Numbered from the stretch's first letter, positions 9,199 through 18,680 are shown. The stretch is 64,000 nt of DNA from Chryseobacterium senegalense (GCA_001403755.1 CYUH01000015.1:164589-228588); one strand, 5' to 3'. The notes: generated from the letters alone by a model not told the origin. A program made the numbers and translations.

Positions 9199-9461
9199 AT
9201 TTTGAATAAAAATGTCATAATTGTTAAGGTTTCAGCTGTTCAGTGGTTTTAAATAGTATAAAATGCATTGTTTTCAATAGTTTGTAATCATTGGGTTAAT
9301 AATATTAATCAAATATTTGAATTTGTAGTTTTTTAAGAAATTACGGTTATAACTGTGTTTGAGCTAAAAAATGCCATTATTTTCATCATTGAAAAATTTT
9401 TAATAAAAATGTTAAATTACATGAATATCAGTAAATTAAGATTTTTATCACTTGTTTTTGT
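9199..9461. other. AT-rich intergenic stretch, no gene seen
   Basis: About 260 very AT-rich bases between the topA terminator and the promoter of the secreted-protein gene. No open reading frame of useful length, tRNA, or clear hairpin was found here on either strand. Confidence 0.5.
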
Positions 9462-9469
9462 TATTTTTG
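9462..9469 (+). promoter_or_regulatory. Promoter -7 box for the secreted T9SS protein
   Basis: TATTTTTG fits TAnnTTTG. It would give a 5' leader of about 95-100 bases before the ATG at 9572, long for this window, and the leader contains three short direct repeats. Confidence 0.45.
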
Positions 9470-9474
9470 CATCG

Positions 9475-9528
9475 CACAAATGATCCTCCAAACACAAATG
9501 ATTTAGAAGAATTTATCACACAAACGAT
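9475..9528 (+). repeat. Three short direct repeats in the leader
   Basis: cacaaatgat at 9475-9484 and again at 9493-9502, then the one-mismatch copy cacaaacgat at 9519-9528. Spacing is 18 and 26 bases. All lie just downstream of the putative -7 box, so they would be in the transcribed leader. Could be regulatory or chance in AT-rich DNA. Confidence 0.4.
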
Positions 9529-9571
9529 GTTAAAAAATTTACAGTATTAACCTTGTAAATTTATTTAACGA

Positions 9572-12500
9572 ATGATAAAAATTAATGTTTTAGTGTTGTG
9601 TTGTTTGGCAGGCTTGGCTTATTCGCAAACTCAGGATTATTCTAAAGCTCCAAACAGTTATATCTACGACTTAGAACTCGCCAAATCCCACAATTATGGG
9701 GGAATTGAAATTCCGGTTAAAAAAGCCTACGAAATGTGGGCGAATTATGAGTATTTGAAAACCAACGGATCAGCGACTCCGATTCCTCAAGGAATTCAAA
9801 CTGCATCTTTGTATTGGGAAGATGTGCCCGGACTTATCGATAACGTAAGCATTGTGCCTGGGGAAAATCCATCTTCTTCTAAAATTAAAGTTGAAGTAAA
9901 CAAGGCAAAAGGAAAAGGCAATGCTGTAGTTGCTTTCAAAGTGGATGGTACCATTTACTGGAGTTGGCATATTTGGATAACTGATAATCCTGAAAATGGA
10001 ATTGCATACTCCCAAGGAACTGAAACTGACATTGATGTAAATCCGATTACCGTTCAGTATATGGACAGAAATTTGGGAGCAGTAAGTGGTAGTTTTCTTG
10101 AAAATGATTGGCAAAAATCCGGAGGTTTAATGTATGAATGGGGACGTAAAGATCCGTTTCCGCCACTGGTTTACAAAGACAACAGTTTCTATGAAATCTC
10201 CGGCGAAGTTGGGGTTCTGAAGCATAAACAGATTGATCAGATCAATACAATTCCTGTGCAGGTAAGACCTTATGATCAAATCGAGAAAAATATTCAGTAT
10301 GCGGTAAATAATCCCCTCAATTATATCATTAATACCGAAGCTAGCGGAAATTGGTTTTCAAGCAGCAGATACAAAGTTGCGGGCGGAACTTACGATTATG
10401 TCACATGGGATTTATGGTCGGATAATGCTAAAGGGAAATATAGCCATGCCAATAGTTCGAATTCAGCAGTTAAAGTGGACAGCCGATCTTATGAGCTGAA
10501 ATCCGAAATGGATCCTTGTCCGAACGGATGGCGTATCCCGTCTTATTATGGGCGCGAAGCGTCGGTGAATAACTTGGCATTTTTCGGAAATAAAGACTGG
10601 AATAATGATGATATTAATCCCACAAAAAGACAGCTTTTCCCGGACGCGATCAATCCGAATTTAAATGGAATCAAAGTTTATCCCGGTTTAGGAATGGATT
10701 TTACCAACGCACAATCCGGAAACCGAAATTTAGGACTTCTGAGTATTTCAGGTGCTTACGTTTTTTATCCCAACTCGGTTTCTCCGAACGCACCAGTGGG
10801 AGTCAATTTTCAGGATACAACAGCCAATGGAGGTTTGTGGAGTGCAACATACGGGTACGATGGAGTGCGGATTTTTTCAATGATTTCAGATCCGGTTACA
10901 ACGCATACTTCAGTGGGACTTCATGCGATCTATAATCATCAAACCAATCCTACCAAAGCAGGAAATGCAGTGAAATGTATGAGAGATCCGAATATGAGTA
11001 AAATCGGAGATTTCGCAACACAGTATTTTATCAATCAGAAAGAAGATTTCCAAACTGGTTTAAATAATCCTAATTCGTACGTTCTGGTAAATCAAAGTAA
11101 TCTGCAAATTCCTGTGAGTAAAGCTTTTTCAGTGTACAACCAAATTCTTACCGATCGTGAAATGCCTGCTTACAACAATTTGGTCGCTAAAGTGAACTGG
11201 AGTACCAATGCCCAACTCGTCAGCGGAGTAAGCATTATTAAAAACCCTTCTGATACCAGAAATTCGGTAATTAATGTTCAAATAAATCCAAACCAATACG
11301 GAAACGCAGTAATTTCCCTTCATAACGGAAGTAAAGAGGATCCTGTTCTATGGAGTTGGCATATTTGGGTACCAGTAAGTGATCCTACAGTGAATACTGT
11401 TACTTACATTACAGAGGATCCGGTTGCGGTAGCATATAATTTTGTGAATGCGACAGAGAGTAAGCTTCCGCCATTAAAAACTACCTTTATGGATCGGAAT
11501 TTAGGTGCGGAAAGCAATAATTTGAATTCCGGTCTGGCAAATGGTTTACATTATCAATGGGGAAGAAAAGATCCCTTGCCAAACTTCTTGGGGACAAATA
11601 AACAAAATATTTATCTTGATAGCGGAGTTTCCCAAAAAACAATCAATGGGACATATTATGAAGCTAATTATACAGTGACCTACGATATCTACAGCTCCAA
11701 TAATTTTATTTATCATAAGAAAATAAGAGATCATATTAAATATTCCGTAGAAAATCCCCTTTCATTCATGTACCATAATGTTTTGGGAATGCTTTATGAT
11801 GGTGGAAATCACGCTGCCAATGATTTAACCAAAATCAACGATTGGGTTTCCGATGACAGAGCCGATGCCGAAAACCGTTGGGGACATGGAACGGAAAAAT
11901 CCCCATTTGATCCTTGTCCGGATGGTTGGCGTGTTCCAGATGTTTCATTCACCAATTTGTACTCAGGGTCTAAAGGAAATTCACCATGGTACAACGGATC
12001 TCATACTGATGCTTACGGGAAACCCGGCGTGATCCAGGATCAATGGCATGATGTGAATACGTATTACGGAGGAACAATTGAAGGAAGCAACGGATGGAAA
12101 TTCGAAACTTTTCCCTATCAAATTGGAAATTTCCCTAAAGATGGAATCCGCGGAGAATTGGGATCTAATAAAATATCCATGGAAAGGTCCGGTGTATGGA
12201 CCGCTTCGTTAGCAGATATGAATACAGGTTTTGCATTGGCCATGGAATTTCAAGGAAGCAAAATGCAAACTGCAACCGGTGCTTATCCACAAGCCGCGAT
12301 GAGCGTGAGATGTGCTAAAGACGAAAAAAGACTTCTGGGAGCTCCAGTTGTTAGGGATTCCGGAACATTGGATACCGGATACGACAATATTCCCAAGCCG
12401 AAAACCGCAGATTTACAAACTTATCCGAACCCTTTTAAAGACGAATTTTACATCAATAGTCCGGATGCTAATGAGTTTGAAATTTACGACATCAGCGGAA

Positions 12501-12628
12501 AACTTGTTCAAAGCGGTAAGGTGAAATCTGGAAGAGTTTCCGCACCGAAACTGCTAAAAGGTTTCTATCTCGTCAAAATCATCATGGGAGATGGCGCAGC
12601 AGTAACCAAGAAAATCATCAAAGAATAA
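9572..12628 (+). CDS. Large secreted protein, two FISUMP-like repeats and T9SS sorting domain
   Basis: A 1018-residue protein with a signal peptide (residues 1-18, ending AYS before QTQDY) and a type A type IX secretion sorting domain at about 955-1018 (TYPNPFKDEFYINS, YDISGKLVQSG, then GFYLVKI). Between them the body is duplicated. Each half holds the same ordered marks: WSWHIW (about 127 and 592), MDRNLGA (about 163 and 640), WGRKDP (about 188 and 662) and DPCPxGWRxP (about 314 and 779). The last pair resembles the Fibrobacter succinogenes major paralogous (FISUMP) domain. It is expected to cross the outer membrane by T9SS and be anchored or released. Ligand or activity is unknown. It stands alone between two terminators. 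Confidence 0.85.
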   Translation: MIKINVLVLCCLAGLAYSQTQDYSKAPNSYIYDLELAKSHNYGGIEIPVKKAYEMWANYEYLKTNGSATPIPQGIQTASLYWEDVPGLIDNVSIVPGENPSSSKIKVEVNKAKGKGNAVVAFKVDGTIYWSWHIWITDNPENGIAYSQGTETDIDVNPITVQYMDRNLGAVSGSFLENDWQKSGGLMYEWGRKDPFPPLVYKDNSFYEISGEVGVLKHKQIDQINTIPVQVRPYDQIEKNIQYAVNNPLNYIINTEASGNWFSSSRYKVAGGTYDYVTWDLWSDNAKGKYSHANSSNSAVKVDSRSYELKSEMDPCPNGWRIPSYYGREASVNNLAFFGNKDWNNDDINPTKRQLFPDAINPNLNGIKVYPGLGMDFTNAQSGNRNLGLLSISGAYVFYPNSVSPNAPVGVNFQDTTANGGLWSATYGYDGVRIFSMISDPVTTHTSVGLHAIYNHQTNPTKAGNAVKCMRDPNMSKIGDFATQYFINQKEDFQTGLNNPNSYVLVNQSNLQIPVSKAFSVYNQILTDREMPAYNNLVAKVNWSTNAQLVSGVSIIKNPSDTRNSVINVQINPNQYGNAVISLHNGSKEDPVLWSWHIWVPVSDPTVNTVTYITEDPVAVAYNFVNATESKLPPLKTTFMDRNLGAESNNLNSGLANGLHYQWGRKDPLPNFLGTNKQNIYLDSGVSQKTINGTYYEANYTVTYDIYSSNNFIYHKKIRDHIKYSVENPLSFMYHNVLGMLYDGGNHAANDLTKINDWVSDDRADAENRWGHGTEKSPFDPCPDGWRVPDVSFTNLYSGSKGNSPWYNGSHTDAYGKPGVIQDQWHDVNTYYGGTIEGSNGWKFETFPYQIGNFPKDGIRGELGSNKISMERSGVWTASLADMNTGFALAMEFQGSKMQTATGAYPQAAMSVRCAKDEKRLLGAPVVRDSGTLDTGYDNIPKPKTADLQTYPNPFKDEFYINSPDANEFEIYDISGKLVQSGKVKSGRVSAPKLLKGFYLVKIIMGDGAAVTKKIIKE

Positions 12629-12652
12629 GTTTATTTCGAACTTTACCTCATA

Positions 12653-12679
12653 GCACAACCTTTTGGTTGTGCTTTTTTT
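12653..12679 (+). terminator. Intrinsic terminator of the secreted-protein gene
   Basis: Perfect 8-bp stem gcacaacc (12653-12660) with ggttgtgc (12665-12672), tttt loop, seven T after. Confidence 0.9.
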
Positions 12680-12689
12680 GTTACTTTTG
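12662..12689 (+). promoter_or_regulatory. Promoter for the arginase-fold gene, overlapping the terminator
   Basis: TACTTTTG at 12682-12689 fits the -7 consensus; a TTTG at 12662-12665 lies 16 bases upstream as a possible -33 element, inside the preceding terminator hairpin. Leader to the ATG is about 40 bases. Confidence 0.5.
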
Positions 12690-12730
12690 TTTCATTTTCA
12701 TTATAATTTAGAATTAATATTTTCCAAGAT

Positions 12731-13807
12731 ATGAACATCGAAGATCTCATGATTCCGCCCAAAGAATTCAAAACCGAAAAATGGCAACTCGGCAAAATCA
12801 TTTCACAAGAAATCAAAGAAAATGGGATTGTGCTTATTTTTTGTTCAGATTATCGAGGTGTAAATAATGGAAATGCTGAAATCCAAGATTTTTTAACCAT
12901 TAGAAAAGAATTGTACCGGCTTTCAAAACTCGATTTTGAGGTTCCGATTTGCGATTTAGGCGACCTTATTTCCGGGCGTTCGCATCAGGATACACACTAT
13001 ATTTTGCAGGAATTGCTTTCGACATGTCACTACAAAAATGCCATTCCCGTAATCATCGGTGGCAGCAACGATCTTTCTTTTTCGCTTTTTTCAGCTTTAA
13101 ATTTTCATCAAAAAAATATTAATTATACACAGATTTCAAATATTATTTCTTTGATTAATGAAGGCGAAGATATTTCGGATCTGAATTTCTTGGCTAAAAT
13201 TTTAAGTTCTAAAAATTTCAGCATTAAAAATTATCACCATCTCGGCTATCAAAAGCATTTGAATGAATTGGATTCGGTGAAACTGATGAAAGAAGTGGAG
13301 TTTGAGATCATCAGACTTGCCGAAATGATGAATTCCACCGAGAAAACAGAGCCGTTTTTCCGTCGTGCAGATTTGGTGACCGTAAATTGTGATGCCGTGG
13401 AAAGTATGGGTGATGGTTTTTCAATAAATCCACAGGTAAATGGCTTGAACAAAAGGGAAATTTGTGCCTACATGAAAGAAATTGGTTTGAGCGAAAACCT
13501 GAAATCAGTCGGGATTTTTAATTTCAACGTCTATTCTGAGGAGTTTCTGAATCACCAGCTTTTGGCGCAAATGATTTGGCATTTAATAGAAGGAATTAAT
13601 ATCCAGAAATCGCACCCGAAAGAGCGTCAGTTCGAAACGTTTTGGGTCATGATTGATGATGGCGAATATGCTTTTCAGCGCGATAGTTTCAGCGGATTAT
13701 GGTATTTTGGAGAAGATGAAAATCCACAAAATCTCATTCCTTGTTCGAGGCTAGAATACGAAGAAGCAAAACGTGGACGACTCGACAGGCGTTTTATGAA
13801 AAGCTAA
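12731..13807 (+). CDS. Arginase/formimidoylglutamase-fold protein with degenerate metal site
   Basis: A 358-residue protein with the ureohydrolase (arginase/agmatinase/HutG) layout. The family's GGDH metal motif appears as IIGGSNDLSFSLFSALNF, so the metal-binding His is missing; the DAHxD region appears as YTQISNIISLINEG with no Asp-His pattern; and the late DxDxxDP motif is NCDAVESMGDGFSINP, only partly kept. Such forms are common in Flavobacteriia and are often annotated formimidoylglutamase. On the residues seen, a binuclear manganese hydrolase activity is unlikely; it may be a non-catalytic or repurposed family member. It has its own promoter box and no functional partner beside it. Confidence 0.75.
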   Translation: MNIEDLMIPPKEFKTEKWQLGKIISQEIKENGIVLIFCSDYRGVNNGNAEIQDFLTIRKELYRLSKLDFEVPICDLGDLISGRSHQDTHYILQELLSTCHYKNAIPVIIGGSNDLSFSLFSALNFHQKNINYTQISNIISLINEGEDISDLNFLAKILSSKNFSIKNYHHLGYQKHLNELDSVKLMKEVEFEIIRLAEMMNSTEKTEPFFRRADLVTVNCDAVESMGDGFSINPQVNGLNKREICAYMKEIGLSENLKSVGIFNFNVYSEEFLNHQLLAQMIWHLIEGINIQKSHPKERQFETFWVMIDDGEYAFQRDSFSGLWYFGEDENPQNLIPCSRLEYEEAKRGRLDRRFMKS

Positions 13808-13852
13808 TAGGATAGTTTAGTTTAAAGGATTGAAAATCAGATTTTTCCATTG

Positions 13853-15394
13853 ATGAATAAACAGCTACCCAAATTTTTATTAAATCCGTATTTTTTGATG
13901 ATTTTCACGATCATCTTGAAAGTTCCTATTTTTTTTGCAAAACATATTCAGGAGGATTCTTTCATTACGTGGCGCGTTGCGAGAAATCTGCTTGATTATG
14001 GAGTGATTGGTTTCAATGGAGAAGAAAGGATTTCGGCTTCTACAACGCATTTGTATGTTCTGATTTCGGCAATTTTTCAATTGGCGTTTGACGATTTTTT
14101 CATTTATCCATTGCTGATTTTTAGTTGTATTTTATTCTTCACAGGATCGTGGTGGTTGGCAAAAATTCTCTTTAGAAAAAATAAACTGAATCGCGCTTTA
14201 TTTGTGGTTTTCTTGAACATGGTTCCACCTGCCATCACTGCTTCCTGTTTGGGAATGGAATACGGAATTCTGTTTTTTTTGTACAATGCGTTGCTCTATT
14301 TTGGCCTTTACAAAAGGAAAAATTGGGCATTTATTCTCGTGCCGATTTTACTGCTTTGGACCAGAATTGATGCTGTAATTTTCCTTGGCGTGATCTTCAT
14401 CGCGGATTTTTTCATCAGAAAGAAAATTAATTTTACGTTTCTTTTGGGCGGGATTTTAGGTCTGGTCAGCGTGGTGGCTTTCAATTGGATGTATTTTGGC
14501 GAATTGGTGAATCACACGATAACCGCAAAAAAAATCGCGTACAAAAATCTATCACAAAACAATAGCGCTGAGTTTTTACTTTATCAATGGGCGTATTACG
14601 GAGGTTTAATCAAGAAATATTCACTTTTTACGTTGCTGGTTTTTCTCGGATTTTTGGTTTTTCTGGGATTTGTTCTGCGGAAAATCATTCAGGATCAGAG
14701 CCGAATTTCTCCTAAAACCAAGATTATTTTACTCTTTGTAATTGCTTTTGCATTGTTGAAAATTACCGTTTTTGCTTTTATGAAAGCGTATTTCGATTGG
14801 TACTACTGGCTGCCAAGAGTTTTCCTTTTTGCCGGAGTTATCTATTTCTTGTTGAGTTATTTGCCACTTCAGAAGCGTGTTTTGGCTCCTTCTCTCTTTA
14901 TTTTAATGATTGGATTTTACGTTTTTCAATTGCTGCAGTCCTTTACAATCGGTTATATGGAAGATTCGCAAAGAATGAAGATTGCTCGTGAAATCGGACG
15001 GAGTGATGCACCTTTGGAACAATCTATCTTCCTTGAACCGGCGGGAATTATTCCTTTCTATACCGAACTTTACGTTTATGATGAAGTGGGTTTGGTGAAT
15101 GAAAAAATTACTGATGAAATGTTGAAGGATGAAAAATTTTGGTGGATGAATTCTGTCAGAGATTTCCAGCCGGATTATATTTTGACTGTAAAATATCAAC
15201 CTGGTGATGGGAAAAGTTACTACGCAATGAAACCGGAAGATCAATCCTATTTTGAAAGCCGATATCAACTGGTGCGAAAATATCCGATTGCAGATATTCA
15301 TCAAAATGCACCCGGAATTTTGAGGCGAATCTATGAATTGAGGCCGATTGGGAAAGATTATTATCTCTACAAAAAGATACTTTCAGATGATTAA
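13853..15394 (+). CDS. GT-C-type membrane glycosyltransferase (ArnT/AftB-like)
   Basis: A 513-residue polytopic membrane protein with roughly 10-12 hydrophobic helices. The first periplasmic loop carries EDSFITWRVARNLLDYG and then GEERISASTTHLYVLI, which fits the GT-C pattern (acidic pair, F/Y-I-x-x-R, NL, GE-R, then T-x-x-L). GT-C enzymes transfer a sugar from a polyprenyl phosphate carrier outside the membrane. A TTG at 13850 precedes the ATG by one codon; ATG at 13853 is chosen. It opens the exopolysaccharide cluster and its stop overlaps the start of the GT2 gene. The acceptor is unknown. Confidence 0.75.
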   Translation: MNKQLPKFLLNPYFLMIFTIILKVPIFFAKHIQEDSFITWRVARNLLDYGVIGFNGEERISASTTHLYVLISAIFQLAFDDFFIYPLLIFSCILFFTGSWWLAKILFRKNKLNRALFVVFLNMVPPAITASCLGMEYGILFFLYNALLYFGLYKRKNWAFILVPILLLWTRIDAVIFLGVIFIADFFIRKKINFTFLLGGILGLVSVVAFNWMYFGELVNHTITAKKIAYKNLSQNNSAEFLLYQWAYYGGLIKKYSLFTLLVFLGFLVFLGFVLRKIIQDQSRISPKTKIILLFVIAFALLKITVFAFMKAYFDWYYWLPRVFLFAGVIYFLLSYLPLQKRVLAPSLFILMIGFYVFQLLQSFTIGYMEDSQRMKIAREIGRSDAPLEQSIFLEPAGIIPFYTELYVYDEVGLVNEKITDEMLKDEKFWWMNSVRDFQPDYILTVKYQPGDGKSYYAMKPEDQSYFESRYQLVRKYPIADIHQNAPGILRRIYELRPIGKDYYLYKKILSDD

Positions 15395-16376
15395 AATTTC
15401 GGTAATCGTCCCGGTTTACAATGTTGAAAATTACCTAAGGAAATGTTTGAATTCTTTGGTTAATCAAACTTTGGAAGAAATTGAAATTTTAGCGGTAAAT
15501 GATGGAAGTACTGATCAATCTCAGGAAATTATTGATGAATTCCAAAGAAATTTCCCATCAAAAATTAAAGCCTTTAAAAAAGAAAATGGTGGATTGAGTG
15601 ATGCCAGAAATTTCGGAATTGATCATGCAAAAGGTGAATTTTTCGGATTTGTAGATAGCGACGATGAGGTTTCGCCGAAAATGTTCGAGGAAATGTACCA
15701 TTTGGCAAAAAAATATAAAGCCGAAATGGTGATCTGTAACCTTCAAAAAGTAAATGAAAAAGGAAAAATAATCCGGAAGTTGCCACAAATCCCGAACATG
15801 CCTGAAAAAATCATTCTTCGCGAAAATTTTTCGGCGTTTTCCGATATAAGTTATTTTGCCTGCAATAAGATTTTCAAAGCAGAATTATTCAATCAAAAAA
15901 GATTTAAAAAAGGAGTTCATTTTGAAGATATTCAACTCATTCCACAACTTTTGCTGAATTGCAAAGTGGTTGCCCATACCGAAAATTACCTTTACCAATA
16001 TCTAGAAAGAAGTGAATCAATTTCGAAAACCCACACCGCGAAAGGGTTAGATATTCTTCACGCTGTAGAAGATGTGGAAATTGCGTTCAAAAAATCACCA
16101 TATGCAGACGAAAAAAATGGGCTTAAAAATTTTCAGATTTTAGAAGGCATTTACACTTATTTGGCTTACTTGGCTTTTGTGAAAAATGATGAGGTCTACC
16201 GGGAGCTATCCTTAACGCTGAAAAAATTTAGAAAAGAAAAGCAAATTTCTTTAGTAGAAATATTGTGTTATAAGCGTTTCGGAAAGAATTATCTGCTATA
16301 TTTGCCAATGAAGAAAAAGATTTTTTACCTCTTATATTTCTTTGGGCAAGAGCGCTTGCTTCGGAAATTATTATAA
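15387..16376 (+). CDS. Glycosyltransferase family 2
   Basis: A 329-residue cytoplasmic GT-A fold transferase. It starts MIKISVIVPVYNVENYLRKC, has NDGSTDQS for nucleotide binding and a DxD-type metal motif in FVDSDDEV. The frame opens upstream, but the ATG at 15387 overlaps the stop of the preceding gene by 8 bases and gives the standard GT2 N terminus. C-terminal residues from about 200 are acceptor-specific and helical. It probably adds one sugar to the lipid-linked repeat unit made by this cluster. Confidence 0.92.
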   Translation: MIKISVIVPVYNVENYLRKCLNSLVNQTLEEIEILAVNDGSTDQSQEIIDEFQRNFPSKIKAFKKENGGLSDARNFGIDHAKGEFFGFVDSDDEVSPKMFEEMYHLAKKYKAEMVICNLQKVNEKGKIIRKLPQIPNMPEKIILRENFSAFSDISYFACNKIFKAELFNQKRFKKGVHFEDIQLIPQLLLNCKVVAHTENYLYQYLERSESISKTHTAKGLDILHAVEDVEIAFKKSPYADEKNGLKNFQILEGIYTYLAYLAFVKNDEVYRELSLTLKKFRKEKQISLVEILCYKRFGKNYLLYLPMKKKIFYLLYFFGQERLLRKLL

Positions 16377-16393
16377 AAACACAAAACCCATAA

Positions 16394-17524
16394 ATGCCGA
16401 TACTACATCCGATTTTTAGTGTTATTTTCTTGTTTCTGGTGGTGGCGAGTTATTGGGAGATTTTCAGGTTAGAAAAAAAACAAAGTGTTTTCACTTGGAT
16501 TGCCGGCATTTTAGTCGTAGTGGCGGTAGGTTTCCGGATCAATGTGGGCGCGGATTATCCGGTTTATAAAGCGCTTTTTTCAGGTTTTGCAATTTACACC
16601 GATTACGGCGACGTTCTGGATAAGGCACTCTTCCGTCCCAATACGGAAGAAATCGAATGGATTTTCGTGCTCATCAACAAAATTATCTTCGATTTCGGGA
16701 TGCCGTTTTACATCGTTACTTTTGTGATGGCGCTTATCACCGTCACCTTAAAATTCACAGCGATTTACAAAAACTCGGCTTTTCCTGCGCTTTCACTGCT
16801 ATTCTATTTTATGCCGATTATGTTTTTCGAAGATTCGGGGCAAATGCGACAAGGCTTGGGAATTGCGGTGTGTGTGGCTTCTTTTAAATTTATTAAAGAG
16901 CGCAATTTACTGATGTTTTTGCTGTGTATGTATATTGCATTGGGCTTTCACAAAACTTCGATCGTGTTTTTGCCGGCGTATTGGCTTGTAAAAATTCCGA
17001 TGAACAGCAAAAGAATTTTTTGGGTGCTTATCGTGGCTTTATTAACTTCTCCTTTAGAGCTTTATCGTTTAGGTGGTGAATTTTTCGGATCATTAACGCC
17101 GCAAGATATTTCCGGAGCATACACCGGTTATCTAGACGATAGATATTACGGAACGCAAGTGGAAACCGGGTTGAACGATTTGGTGAAATTGCTATTTATT
17201 GTAATATTAATTAAATATGATAAAGAAGGTTGCGAAGAGATTTGGTGGTACGAATACATGAGGAATTTGGCTGTTTTTGGACTGGCTTTGTTTTATTTTT
17301 TCAGATCTAATGAAATATTTGCGGTTCGGCTTCCGGGTGCGTACATGTTTTTTCTCACGATGTTTTGCTTGAGCAATTTGGTGTATGCAGTGAAAGACCG
17401 AACTCGGCAGATTTTATATTTAGGTTTTATGGCTTATTTTATTGCGATGTTTTTCTATTTTGGCAGTGGCAATGGTCATCGTGGAGGATTTACCTCAGAG
17501 AGATATCAAAATGCTTTATGGTAA
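16394..17524 (+). CDS. EpsG-family membrane protein, probable polysaccharide polymerase
   Basis: A 376-residue protein with about nine to ten membrane helices. The segment VVAVGFRINVGADYPVYKALF is typical of the EpsG/Wzy-like family (R-x-x-x-G-x-D-Y-x-x-Y), and SGQMRQGLGIAVCVASFKF fits the second conserved loop (RQxLA). Such proteins are thought to polymerise repeat units at the outer face of the inner membrane. It lies between the GT2 gene and the WecA-like gene, with gaps of 17 and 4 bases, in keeping with one operon. Activity inferred from family and context. Confidence 0.82.
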   Translation: MPILHPIFSVIFLFLVVASYWEIFRLEKKQSVFTWIAGILVVVAVGFRINVGADYPVYKALFSGFAIYTDYGDVLDKALFRPNTEEIEWIFVLINKIIFDFGMPFYIVTFVMALITVTLKFTAIYKNSAFPALSLLFYFMPIMFFEDSGQMRQGLGIAVCVASFKFIKERNLLMFLLCMYIALGFHKTSIVFLPAYWLVKIPMNSKRIFWVLIVALLTSPLELYRLGGEFFGSLTPQDISGAYTGYLDDRYYGTQVETGLNDLVKLLFIVILIKYDKEGCEEIWWYEYMRNLAVFGLALFYFFRSNEIFAVRLPGAYMFFLTMFCLSNLVYAVKDRTRQILYLGFMAYFIAMFFYFGSGNGHRGGFTSERYQNALW

Positions 17525-17528
17525 CACA

Positions 17529-18644
17529 ATGAATGAAATTAAAGAATTATTAGCTCAATTAGGAATTCCACTTTTTTATGCGAAGTTGGTATTGGGAATA
17601 TTGTTTTCTTTTTTGATTACGTTTTTGTCGATTCCGACCATCGTGAAGATTTCTAAAAGAAAAAACCTCATGGATGAACCCGGAACGCGCAGTTCTCATC
17701 TTCGTAAAATCCCGAATCTGGGAGGTATTGCCATGTTTTATTCGCTTTCGGTTTGTGCTTCTATTTTTGCTTTTGAGCTTTTCGAACTTTATAAATTTCT
17801 TTTCGCTTCACTAGTTATTCTTCTTTATGTCGGGGTGATGGATGATATTGTGATCATGCGGGCATACAAGAAATTGCTTGCGCAAATCGTAGTAACGTCC
17901 CTAATGGTGATCGGTTCGGATGTACGAATTAGGAGCTTCTTCGGACTTTTCGGGGTGTATGAACTCAACTATTATTTCAGTGTTTTGTTCAGTATTTTTA
18001 CTTTTATTGTACTTATAAATGCCTTTAATTTAATCGATGGAATCGATGGTTTGGCAGCCGGTTATTCCCTGATTTGTAGTGCGTTGTTCGGAATCAGTTA
18101 TTTTCGTTTGGGAGCATACAATTATCCTTTAGTGGTGCTTTCGGGCGTGATTATCGGAACGGTGATCGGGTTTTTGTACTATAATCTATCAAATTACCGA
18201 AAACACAAGATTTTCATGGGCGATACGGGCTCGATGATTCTTGGGTTTTTGCTGGCTTTCACCGCGATTTGTTTTATCGATATTTTCATCGACAAAGAAT
18301 TGCCGGAGGTGCCGAGATATTATCTTCAGTCTGCTCCTGCGATTGCTATGGCAATTCTTATTTTGCCCATTATCGATACATTAAATGTTTTTATCATCAG
18401 AATTCTGAAAGGAAAATCTCCTTTTCAGGCAGATAAAAACCATATTCATCATTCATTGTTGGAATTAGGTTTAACGCATCGAAGATCAACTTTTTACATT
18501 ATTATATATTACTTGTTTATTGTTGCGGTCGCCTACTTTTTCCGCCACATTAATGTGAATTTACTTTTGCTTTTGGTATTAACTTTAGGATTTATCGGTG
18601 CCTATTTACCAAAATTCATCATGCTAATTAAAGAAAAGAAGTAA
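17529..18644 (+). CDS. WecA/TagO-like polyprenyl-phosphate sugar-1-phosphate transferase
   Basis: A 371-residue integral membrane enzyme of the MraY/WecA family; it moves a HexNAc-1-phosphate from UDP-sugar to undecaprenyl phosphate, the first step of repeat-unit assembly. Seen motifs: VGVMDD (Mg-binding Asp pair), NLIDGIDGLAAG, KIFMGDTGSM and DKNHIHH near the end. The open frame extends back to 17442, within the EpsG gene; the ATG at 17529, four bases after the EpsG stop, gives the normal N terminus MNEIKELLAQLG. The carrier lipid would come from UppS, encoded 5 kb downstream. Confidence 0.92.
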   Translation: MNEIKELLAQLGIPLFYAKLVLGILFSFLITFLSIPTIVKISKRKNLMDEPGTRSSHLRKIPNLGGIAMFYSLSVCASIFAFELFELYKFLFASLVILLYVGVMDDIVIMRAYKKLLAQIVVTSLMVIGSDVRIRSFFGLFGVYELNYYFSVLFSIFTFIVLINAFNLIDGIDGLAAGYSLICSALFGISYFRLGAYNYPLVVLSGVIIGTVIGFLYYNLSNYRKHKIFMGDTGSMILGFLLAFTAICFIDIFIDKELPEVPRYYLQSAPAIAMAILILPIIDTLNVFIIRILKGKSPFQADKNHIHHSLLELGLTHRRSTFYIIIYYLFIVAVAYFFRHINVNLLLLLVLTLGFIGAYLPKFIMLIKEKK

Positions 18645-18656
18645 CGAATTATTTGT

Positions 18657-18664
18657 TATTTTTG
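18657..18664 (+). promoter_or_regulatory. Internal promoter box before wza-wzc
   Basis: TATTTTTG fits TAnnTTTG and ends 16 bases before the ATG at 18681. It suggests that the export/kinase pair can be transcribed apart from the glycosyltransferase genes. Confidence 0.55.
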
Positions 18665-18680
18665 TAATCAACATAAAAAA

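Noticed and set aside
14903..15304. 133-codon minus-strand frame in the GT-C gene
   Set aside because: Shadow frame; no recognisable domain.
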